DNA from: Deroplatys truncata
Taxonomy: Eukaryota > Arthropoda > Insecta > Mantodea > Mantidae
NCBI GenBank assembly: GCA_030765065.1
Contig: CM060990.1
Span: forward strand, 411,255,198-411,319,197
Length of the DNA stretch: 64,000 nt
Direction: 5' to 3'
Shown: one piece after another, positions 33,797-43,709 of the stretch
Layout of the letters: each line of letters begins with the position of its first letter
Position numbering within the stretch: position 1 is the stretch's first letter
Position numbers and translations under genes: made by a program
Notes under the pieces: model-generated
The model's database searches: none
Seen by the model: only the letters and a program-made list of their open reading frames with translations
What the model was told of the DNA's origin: nothing

Positions 33797-34030
33797 TTAA
33801 AACCATTTTGGGGATCATAATTAAGCTTTTATAAATGCAGAAATTAAGATTTTTATTATTCTAGCTTCACTTTTTCACTAGAACTTACTGGGACATATTT
33901 CAGAAACTGTTGTCTCCATCATCAGAATGATCTACTGCCATTATCCAGGCTGATGATGGAGACCCAAAACATGACCCAGTAAGTTCTGATGAAAAAGTGA
34001 AGCTAGAATAAGAAAAATCTTAATTTGTGC
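33797..34030. mobile_element. Fold-back insert with hammerhead-like core
   Basis: It is flanked by exact 15-bp duplications ATTTAGTACTTTAAT (33782-33796 and 34031-34045). The arms at about 33838-33900 and 33968-34030 are inverted copies (left arm segment TTCTAGCTTCACTTTTTCA). On the minus strand 33892-33925 holds CTGATGA, a hairpin, GAAA and GTC. A degraded partner starts with CTGATGA at 33950 on the plus strand. No ORF. Confidence 0.8.
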
Positions 34031-34045
34031 ATTTAGTACTTTAAT

Positions 34046-34774
34046 GTTTACACTTTTTATTGCTTAAATTTGTTTTTTTCAAAAATGAAAACTGTATTGC
34101 AGAGAAAGTGAACTAGAGTAAAAATACTTTTCTCTCAGGTATTATTGTATTATTAAAACCTTTCAAACAAATGTCATACTTTCCAATGAAAATATTCTAG
34201 TGTTTCAAAACAGTAAAATACTACATTAATTCCTAAAATATCCATGAAGACACATCAAAACGGTAATTGTCCAAGTTAAATACTATAAATACATCCATAA
34301 TTTTAAAATGCTTTTATTTAGATATGTGGTTGTTCCAATTTTGACAGCAGATTTAAACAAGATTTTATTCATCTTTCTACTGAAAACAAATTGGAAAACA
34401 CATTTATTGTTTCTCCTGAAAATTTTGTTTAATGCCACAATTTATATTTTGATTACTTCCTCCTCAATGACATTAGAAACTTATTCAGTTTTTCTTGATG
34501 AACCTCTGTGCATGAATGACAATTTTCTAAAAAGATGTCAGCAATGATTAGATGCTGCAGGATAACACTTCCATAATTTGCTGTGTAAGGAAACATGCCT
34601 ATTTCTATTGTACCTGTATTACAGCAAATAGAATCGGTTATATGGACATTACATTTGATTTGCTCAGAGATACCACTGTGACTGTCAATTTACCAACTGC
34701 TAAAAAATGGGTGACAACATTAAAAAAGATTCAGTAATATACCTATGGACACTGAATATATCTACATTCATATA
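34046..34774. other. No gene seen
   Basis: AT-rich; the two short open frames have no family features. Confidence 0.5.
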
Positions 34775-35984
34775 CAGAATGAATTCAAACTCTACCGACA
34801 AACTTTCACAAGATTTTTTCTAAGTGTTTTGATGTAAGGAATCCATGGTCCCCAGTGGCTCAATACTGAGTAATTTCAGTGTTTTCATTTTTTAATAACT
34901 CAATCACCTTTGTATCTGTTTACTCAAATATGATTATTTCCAAACAGAACACAACCTTTCACTGCTGTAGTAGAGCGTGTTTTCACTGTAGTTCAACACC
35001 AGGCTTCGACTCCTACTCAGTTCTTATTTAATGCAGTACATTACCTTGTTACATTGCCAGTGATATGGTATGGATAGCTACTTGTGCAGAATTAGCTGAT
35101 AAACACGTCTACAGTTTCACTCAATGAAATGAAAGAGCCACACAATGACACTATGCAGAGCTGTTCCTGTAGTGATGGCAACCTCATCACACAACATTTT
35201 CAGCTGATTGGACCTTTTCACTACCTGACAGACTGAATGGAATAGTCTACTAAACTCCCTTCAACATACCCTACCACATTTTCTGGAAGATGTGCCACAG
35301 GTATATGTGGTCTCAACATGTTGTGGCACCAGCACATTTTGCACTGAATGTTAGGAAATACTTCAAGGAACAGTTCAGGTAAAGAAGGATTGGTCATGGT
35401 GACCTGTTCCATGGCCAGAACTGTTACCAGATCTGACACCCATGGACTTTTTCTTTTGAGTTAACGTGAAGAGCCTAGTTTACATGACTCCTGTTAAAAC
35501 TAATATGGACCTGTTGCTAGAATTGTAGCAACTGCTGACGATGTGCGCCAGCCAATCTTATGGGATGCTAGAGTATATGTGACAGTTCATGAGCATTGCT
35601 GTGAAGTTTGTCATGATAATGGCAGTTGACTTCTTGAACAATTACTTTAAGCAGTATAACAGCATAATTTGGGTTGTTTGATGTCATTTTATGTAATGTT
35701 TGGTTATCTATCCTTGAAAATAAATAATTGCAATTGTCAGGAGGTGATGAGTAGTGGATTAATTGGTGGCAAACCATAATGTAAACACATTCTACAGCAG
35801 TCAAAGTTTGTGTTTTGTTTGGAAACAATATTCTGAGTAAACAGATACAAAGGTGGTTGAGGTATTACAAAATGAAAACAATGAAATTACTCGGTAATGA
35901 GCCACTGGGGACCATGGATTCCTTATATCAAATTATCCCTGAACAGCTTGGGAAGGTTTGTCGCTAGAGTTTGGATTCACCCTG
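34775..35984 (+). mobile_element. mariner-like element with about 180-bp inverted repeats
   Basis: The left end (34775-about 34955) and right end (about 35806-35984) are long inverted repeats starting CAG(A/G)(A/G)TGAAT. Between them the plus strand reads HTLPHFLEDVPQVYV, then GTSTFCTE, PVPWPELLPDLTPMDFFF and VKSLVYMTPVKTNMDLL (about 35260-35520). This is the C-terminal half of a DDE transposase of the Tc1/mariner group (PDLTP-DFF motif). The N-terminal half is missing, so an internal deletion probably removed it. It is flanked by TA on the left and CA on the right. Confidence 0.8.
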
Positions 35985-36700
35985 CACACTGAATTTGTAC
36001 TTTGTGGATAACTTTAATATAAAGTGAATCTCTTTTATTTCATATTACTTTTTTTTGTTAATCAAAATGTGTTGCCAATGAATGAATGTTGCATCTAAAA
36101 TGATATAACAGATGATCAAATTGATTTAGAATACAAGAATGCATGTACAAATAATACAAGCCCATGAAGATAAAAGCGTTTTCAAAGAATTTAGCTTCTC
36201 TTTACATATTTTTTGCACTTGAAAGCAAATGTAACAATCTACCATCTTTGTAGGAAAATTAAGTTTTTTTATTGTTGTGAACATTTATTGATTTTCAGTA
36301 CTCATAAAGCAGTGCATTAATAGAAAATACTGTTAGGTTCCGAAAGACATCTGTCAATTAGATTACTGTGGAGGCACAGCCATGCAAACAGCTCTTAAAC
36401 ATAGGATGCTGGTTAAAGGAAAGTTTTCTGTAATTTATGACTGAATTTTACAGAGGAGCTTGGTTTATCTTCACAGATGTGGTTGCTACAGTTCACAAGC
36501 TTTATGTTGGCACTTTTTCTACTATCCTTTCTAACATGGGCTGGGAAAATCCTTGGGTTTCTTTCCTTCAAATGGTTAGTCCCATTTAACCCTATTGTGT
36601 TCCCTAATTACCTGCAGTGGTATGAGGGTAAGTAGGCATTAGTGGTGTTGCAACTCTTGCAAGTGAAATATCGGTTACCAACATGTTGCAAACATGCAAA
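35985..36700. other. No gene seen
   Basis: AT-rich spacer. The terminal sequences of the following transposase element may lie here but were not recognised. Confidence 0.45.
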
Positions 36701-36719
36701 ATATTTTTGGAATTTGAGA

Positions 36720-38530
36720 ATTTTGTGATTATTTTAAACATAGTGCTGGGAATTGTGCTATTGTTAGTTCTAGGAGGAGTGGGAAGAAAAGGAAAAGCTC
36801 TAAGATCAGATGCTAGGGAAATTGTGATCAACGTTCATAAATTTTTTGCAGACGAACGCGAGGCCCTAAAATGTGGAAAGCCAACTATGTCGATGTTGAG
36901 CATAATTCAAAAAACTGCTGCAGCTACAGGTTTTTCATCTCATGCTGTGAAAAGAATACTCAAGGAACAAAATAAAGCACAAGAATGTGGTAGTTTTATA
37001 GACTCCTGGTAAAAAACATCCAAATAGAAAACCCACAAAAACAATGACACTTTCTATGCTGCTGCAATAAGACAGTCTATTTATTCGCTCTAACAGACTG
37101 ATTTTCTGCCCAGCTTAGAAGACATAAATAATGTTTTAAAAGAAAAAATTTTGTGCAAAGGAGTTTATGTAGTTTGCAAAAAGATTACATAAAATGAAAT
37201 TTAGATTTGTAAAGAACCCATGCAGAGGGAAATTTCTGATGAAACAGCCAGACATTGTTGCAAAAAGATTCATGTTTCTAAGAAAAATGAAAGAGATAAG
37301 AGCTTCTTGTGTCCCTATTATTTATTTAGATGAAACAAGAATCAATATAAATCATACAAAAAACAAAGCATGGAAAAACGAAGAGGATGACTTTGAATTT
37401 CCAGCACACACCACAATAAGCAAAGGACAGTGTTTTATAATCTTACATGCTGGGTGTTTGACTGGTTTCATTCCCAGTGCTCTGCTTGGTTTTAAATCAA
37501 AATCAAGCAAAGGTTATCACGAAGAAATGGATAGTGAAACATTTAAAAATTGGTTTATTAATCAGTTGTTAGCTAATATTCCCCTTAATGGTGCTATAGT
37601 TATTGATAATTCATCTTATTATTCCATGCAAGTCAACAAGGCTCTGATATCATCATCATTTAAATCAGTAAAGCAATCATGGCTCCATGACAATAACATT
37701 GAATTTAATCTGCATTCCACCAAAGCTGCATTGAGCTAATAAAGCTGAAAAAAGACAGTCTCAAAATTTATGAAATAGATCACATAGTGTGAATACATGG
37801 CTACAGTGTAATTAAACTATCTCCATACCATTTCGATTTAAACGTTATAGAACTTACATGGGCGCAGATAAAAATGATGTTGCAAAACACAACATATCAC
37901 TTAAGCATAGTGACGTAAAAATGTTGTTTGATAGTGCAGTAGGTAAAGTGACTGAACAAAACTGGCAGTGAGCTTGTGAACATGTTGAAAAGTTAGAACA
38001 GTTTTATTGGGAGAGAGATGGATTAATAGATGAAATTAGTGATCGATTCATAATTAATTTAGAAAAAAATTAAATTGAGTTTTATCTATGGACGCTCTTT
38101 AACTGCCGTGGTCCTTAGCATCCCATTCTATATTGGGCATGAAAGACTGGTAATTTTGCTCAGAGGTCTCTTTATCAGGCTTGAAGTTCTTTCACAGGCT
38201 GTAAATCTATGACACGGGACCACCGGCTTTACTTCCCTTCTGAAGGAAGCTGTGCTAAGGATGTTTACGTCTGAAAAAATCCATCGCTCTCTGCCGGGTT
38301 TAAACCCATAACCTCAGGAACTAGAGGGTAGCATGGTAACCACTACACCATGGAGGACAACAATTAATTTAGAAGATGATTCAGATAGTGAAAATGAACA
38401 TTTTGAAATTTCTGACAATGAAGTGGAAGAGCAACAAGAACATTGGGAGGATGAAGAACAAACAAAGAAGGATCATTCACCACTAGTGTTTCTGCCCTGG
38501 CTGGTTCGCCATAAAAGAGGGACAACTTAG
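36720..38530 (+). pseudogene. DDE (Tc1-like superfamily) transposase, split by a SINE
   Basis: Plus-strand text matches a common insect transposase. An HTH N-terminus reads SDAREIVINVHKFFADERE...KTAAATGFSSHAVKRILKE (about 36805-36980), then MKQPDIVAKRFMFLRKMKEIR. The first catalytic Asp is in IIYLDETRININHT, followed by HAGCLTGFIPSALLGFKSKS, GYHEEMDSETFKNWFINQLLANIP and the second Asp in IVIDNSSYYS (37194-37739). The later part YHFDLNVIELTWAQIK (about 37828-37870) holds the last acidic residue. The reading DRFIINLE resumes as INLEDDSDSENEHFE after the SINE at 38065-38362. Stops and shifts occur at about 37010-37190 and after 37739. Confidence 0.87.
38065..38362 (-). mobile_element. tRNA-headed SINE inside transposase frame
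   Basis: Exact 13-bp duplications AATTAATTTAGAA flank it (38052-38064 and 38362-38374). On the minus strand the head reads CCATGGTGTAGTGGTTACC (box A) and GGGTTTAAACCCGG (box B) at tRNA spacing. The body ends in ATAAAACTCAATTTA. A truncated copy of its 3' body lies at 40620-40768. Confidence 0.88.
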
Positions 38531-38539
38531 AAAGAAAGA

Positions 38540-38928
38540 GATAGCGAGTACTTCTTTCTTTTTCTAATAAGCAAGTGACAACTTATAACTCGTGGACTAT
38601 AAGCTACTAGAAAACAACGAGGGCCTGAATTATTTAGATAACCATTACTGAAGTAAGTGGCAGTGGCAGCAGTGATGGCTTATTTACTTATAAATGCTAC
38701 ATCATGAAGTTTCAGAAGTCTCACATAGAAAGGAAAGCAATACATGCAACTGTATTTTCAAGAGAAAAAGTTGGCACAAGCCATTTCAGAAAAGGTAAAT
38801 TCTTAACTATGGCAACATATGTATTGTACAATGTAAATATAATAATGGGTGCAGAATTTTCTCACTTTTTACAGCTCAATGCAGTACTGTTCCATTTAGT
38901 GGCATAGTCCTAAGCTCACTGCACAAAA

Positions 38929-38971
<43 letters not shown>

Positions 38972-40149
38972 AAAGCTCATGACAGAGAAAATTTGAGATC
39001 AGCTTTGAATTAAGTATCCCCAAATATACAAATCCAATCTACATTTAAAAGAAAGTTTTTAGGTACCCTAATTTTGGAGGCCTGAGTAATTAATGCTTCA
39101 TAGAAGCTGTGTAAAACTTCTTCAAACACTTCAAGATGTCATTATTGAAGCTTATAGCCAATATACTGTATTGTAGAAATAATGCTTTGTAACATTGCTT
39201 ACATTGCAAATAATCATAAGCATGAATCTTTTTGTAATGAACTTCAGTAAATGTTAATTTAATTTAACATGTTAATTTAAAAATGCTCCATACCCTTGAC
39301 TTATTCCAAAAGGGAATATTTCCATTTTAAACACATCTTCAAAATAATCATAATATTGTGCAAACATAACATAGTTGCATTCTTTTAAATAAATATTAAC
39401 CAATTTATATAACAATACAGTTTTTTACAGTTTCTTCCAAAAGTGACAAACATGCAGATGGTTCCTTTTGAAGCTGTATTCATGCACTAAGTATTCCCAA
39501 TTAGCAATTGAATTAATTTGATTTTTTTAAAATATAATAACCTTAGTTCCTTTCCATTAAGTATATTATGCAAAGTATTAGCAAGTAGAGCAGAATAATA
39601 AACAAAAACTAATGTTCTAGGTCACTGCTTTATTAATCTTAATCAATTATTAGGGAAGGAATCTGATGTGTTAAGTTCAGGCAAGTTCCTCTATCCAGTA
39701 TTGTTTGTTTGTATATACAGTGAAACTTGATCAAAGTGAAACATGTATGATTTGGAAATCTGTCTAAAGCATACAAATATTTCAATTCCAATGCATGCAG
39801 TACATATTTATATGTCAAGTTTTTGCATAAAATGGAATGTGCTGAATGGGGAAATGGAATGCAAATTTTAAGATTTAAGTAATAATTCATTGCATAATGC
39901 AGAAAAGGCAACATTACTGCATTACAATATATCTTCATTATTCACGTCTGTATGAGCACGTTACTTCTTAGCGCGAAGATTGTACAGCCCTAAAAAGGCC
40001 AAATACTGATAGGATGTAAAAGTTGGTGGCACTTGTCCTGTTCAGCAATGGGGTTTACCCGGCATGGTCAAGAACCCCCCAAAAAATATGCTACCTGCAT
40101 TATTTTCTATTTTCCACCAGGCATCATTTTCAGTTTATGTTTAGCACTT
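38540..40149. other. No gene seen, with AAAT microsatellite
   Basis: AT-rich sequence without recognisable coding text. An (AAAT)n run lies at about 38935-38972 and could be the tail of a degraded retroposon. Confidence 0.5.
38935..38972. repeat. (AAAT)n microsatellite
   Basis: A perfect AAAT run of about nine units. Confidence 0.95.
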
Positions 40150-41720
40150 TAAAGTGACAACATCATATTGAACAAAAAGTATGTTTACTAACACTTAATG
40201 AAAAGATAAAGGTAATCAAGGCAAGTAAGAAAGATGTTTTCCTGTGTGCAAAATAATGTTGTATTTCAACTGTGGTAAAACACAATTTTATGAAACTAGA
40301 CAGAACAAAGATAAGATAAGGGATGAGTGTATGAAAAGGGATGAGTGTATGAAAAGGGATGGGCAAATGAAAAGAAAGGCCAAGAAAAGGGGAAATGAAA
40401 TTAATGAGATAGTGTGAAAATGGTTCCTAAGTGCATGGACAAAAAAACCTTTGTCTGACCCATTTTACATAACAAGGCTCTGAAATTTGCCATAGAGTTT
40501 GGGAATACAGAGAATAATGCATCTACAGGATGGCTGGATAGCTTCAGAGTTAGACACGTTGTGTGAAATGAAGTGTGTGGGGAAGCTAAGGATGTGCCTT
40601 AGCTCTATTTTATTATTTTATTTTATTTATGGACGCTCTTTAACTGCTATGGTTCTTAGTGTCCCATTCTATATTGGGCATAGAAGACTGGAAATTTTGC
40701 TCAAAGGCATCTTTATCAGGCTTGAGGTTCTTTTATGTGCCCTAAATCTATGACACAGGACCACCAGGAAAGTGTAGTGATAAAATGGAAGACAAAACTA
40801 CACAACCTAGTTATGGATTATGACCTCAAAGATCTGTTCATTGCAGATGAAAGAGGACTGTTTTATCACATACTGCCTTCAAAATCTATCTCAATTCAAG
40901 CTGAAAAGTTTGTTGGCAGAAAAATATCCAAGGAAAGTCTCACTGTACTGCTGTATGTAAACATGTTAGGTGAAATGGAGAAGACACTGGTTATTGCAAA
41001 GGCTGCAAAATCTCACTGTTTCAAAAATACAGACATCAGCAAGCTTCCAATCATGTGGCAAAACAATAAAAAGGTGTGAATGGCGAGTGGTCTTATAGAA
41101 GAGTGGCTGGGATCTTTTGATGCCAAAATGAAAAAAGAAAATTGTCATGCCAAGTGCTCCTTTTCCTAGATAACGCAACATGCCATCCCAATGTCAAGTT
41201 ATGAAACGTGAAATTGGCTTGGTGGTTCAACCAAAATCACACAACCCATGGACCAGGGAGCTTTTTACACATTCAAGTCCCATTATAGGTAATTATTGAT
41301 GCAGTCTGTTATTGTAAGTGTTGAAGAAGTTGAAAGTGCATTTGCTCTTAATGGTCAGTTTCTGTCCTGGGTGCAATGAATTGGATTGATCTGGCAGTAA
41401 GCGAGTTAAAGCCTGAAACTGTCACCAAGTGCTTCAACATTCCAAGTGATGATCTTCTGTCAACTCACTCCACTTTTACTTTGCCAACAAATCTAATAGA
41501 AATTTGCAATGCAGAAGATGATGAGGCCACATAGAAAGAAGAGGAACAAAATGAAAATGTCCCCAGGAAAATTAACACACCTGAAGAAACAATCCCAGGC
41601 ATATACCAATTGCGAACAGAAAATTCAAGCAGGTTTCCCTCTTGATATGTGGCAAAAAAGTGAGTGAGATGAGAAGCAAACAAACCTAGAGATAACAATG
41701 CAAGAAAAAACTTACAGTAA
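40150..41720 (+). pseudogene. Tigger/pogo-type transposase, split by a SINE fragment
   Basis: Plus-strand text before the SINE fragment reads INEIV-KWF, then ALKFAIEFGNTENNASTGWLDSFRVRH and GEAKDVP (about 40395-40605), the CENP-B-type DNA-binding region. After it, LHNLVMDYDLKDLFIADERGLFYHILPSKS carries the first catalytic Asp of DDE_1. VGRKISKESLTVLLYVNMLGE, KSHCFKNTDISKLPIMWQNNKK and EEWLGSFDAKM follow. A later frame gives QPMDQGAFYTFKSHYR (about 41240-41290). Stops break the second half. The family (jerky/Tigger) is clear; the termini were not found. Confidence 0.88.
40620..40768 (-). mobile_element. 5'-truncated SINE copy in Tigger transposase
   Basis: This stretch repeats the tRNA-unrelated 3' body of the SINE at 38065-38362 (shared GGACGCTCTTTAACTGC and CCCATTCTATATTGGGCAT) and lacks the tRNA-like head. 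It interrupts the Tigger frame between GEAKDVP and the catalytic domain. Confidence 0.85.
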
Positions 41721-42139
41721 GTTATAATACATGCCATTATATTATGTTAGTGTTATTAGTATAATAGTGAATTGTATTGTATATTGTACAATATACAAAT
41801 AAGTGAAGAACATATACTGTACAGGAGTTAAGCTACATAGCTGCGCATGTTCATAATTACAAATCTATATTTATGATGCATGGTAATTAATAATATTTGT
41901 GTTGCATAGTATATTTTTGTAATCCAGAAACTCGTCCAATTTGTAAAACTATTTTGATCCCATACAATTCCACTTTGAGCAAGTTACAGTAAAACTTCTA
42001 TGAACTACTCTTGCAAAAGATTATTCTTCTATCTGCTTCAGGTTAATTGAGATAAACATTTGCAACAATGGCTACATAACACTGATAATTGTTCTTTCAT
42101 ACATGCCATATGTAGGCTTAAGTTGGAAAGGTAGAATCA

Positions 42140-42400
42140 AAGAGATTGCCATGGTAGCTGGTTGGTTATTTGGTTAGTGCAGCAACACAGTAAGCTGAAG
42201 GCCTGTGCTTCAAATCCCGGCTATGGGATTGAATGTTTTAGTCTGATTCCACCTTTCCAGTTTCATTACACATTTCATTATAGGTACAAAGGGGGTAGCA
42301 ACAGTCAAATGTTTAGAACTGGGCTGCTATATGTTGGCCTTGAAATTCCATGTGGTTTCCATGACATCACATGAAACAACTGAAATTTGGCAGTACTTCG
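42140..42400 (+). mobile_element. Possible tRNA-headed SINE
   Basis: The head GGTTGGTTATTTGGTTAGTG and a box B-like TGCTTCAAATCCCGG are spaced as in tRNA-derived SINEs. The rest resembles a SINE body with no ORF. No target duplication was found, so the ends are estimates. Confidence 0.5.
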
Positions 42401-42429
42401 AAAAATTAAATAACAAAGAATAGAAAAAT

Positions 42430-42520
42430 TAACCCCTTAGCCGTTATGGACAGAATGGTTCCACCACACGCAGATCCCCTTCACCTGTTATGGAAGGAAT
42501 GGTTCCACAAGCAGATTAGA
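42430..42520 (+). repeat. Repeat shared with 60476-60560, piggyBac-like end
   Basis: TTAACCCCTTAGCCG starts like a piggyBac terminus at TTAA. TTATGGACAGAATGGTTC and a variant TTATGGAAGGAATGGTTCC follow as subrepeats. The same unit recurs at 60478-60550. No partner terminus was identified. Confidence 0.45.
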
Positions 42521-43700
42521 GTATGTTAATTTTGAACAAAACATTGTTTTGCAGTTAACATGTGGACAATATCATTAGTTATACACCTAATGTAACAACT
42601 GAAGCATTCTGTGAAGGAGTTTTACCCCTCTTAGCACAGCATTTAATGTTAGTTTTAAGACATGTGTATGTATGAAAATCTTTATGCTTCTACTGATTAT
42701 ATCACAGTCCGCTTATTCTAACATATTGCAAGACAAAATGCATTAGAAAAGAAGTTTGAGCTATGTGTTCCCCTGTGATGCCCTATTGTGTTTGGAACCT
42801 TGTTTAAAGTGTATCATAACAAGAAGAATTATTCAAATGAAAGGAAGTATGCATGTGAATTTCTTTGTCTTATGAATGTTACATAAGCTTTACATAACAG
42901 AACTTTGCTGCTTTCACCCCTGAGCCACGCATCTATTCAGGTTAAGGTTATGATTATTCGTCACATCTTTACTTATATTTGTGTGTAGTAAGACATTTTT
43001 TTTATTATTCACGGAAGTTAATACAAGAAAGTAATCTCTGCCAGTAAACAAGGATGAATGATGACACACCAGGAAATTCTTAGCACTCTATTCTGGTCAC
43101 TAGACTCCAGCTGCCAACTTTGTTGCTTCAGCTAGCTTGCATAAATTACAGTCCAAGAAGAAGTGAAACATCTAACAAGCTTCTCTGCATATTAAGCCCG
43201 AATTAGCTACCTAAGTTTTCAAAATAAGACAAATGAGGTGGTTAGAAGCAAAGGAGTGTACATGACAAAATTGAATATTTTGAGATATGTGTACCATATT
43301 GTAGTGGAAGAAACAATCTATTGGTGGCAAAGGGGTATAAGGTGTATGGAGTGATTTGAGCTGCTTCCTAGTGGTTGTTTGAAGAACTGTTTAACAAGAA
43401 GTATTTTTCTCTTTGGATGCAAAGAGAGGCAAGTGTACATACATCTGTTTGATTCCAAACATTTTGTAAACTGCTTTGATCTGGTGATTTGGTGCTTTAG
43501 AATTTGGCAGATTAGAAGCTGTGTTTGCATTCCAGACATTAAAAACAGAAGGATGGAAGAAGCTGAACATATTAAGAAAAATGGAGATAATGAACAGACA
43601 GTAAAAATGCTAATAGTGATGGTAAGACAATAGCAATCTTTGCAACATAACTTTAGCCATGTGTATGAAGTTATTTTTGCAGTTGTATCACAAAGTTACA
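42521..43700. other. No gene seen
   Basis: AT-rich sequence up to the hAT left terminus. The open frame near 43379-43633 has no recognisable domain. Confidence 0.45.
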
Positions 43701-43709
43701 TGTCATAAC

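Noticed and set aside
43379-43633. 84-codon plus-strand frame near 43.4 kb as a host exon
   Set aside because: No good acceptor or donor at frame-compatible positions and no recognisable domain.
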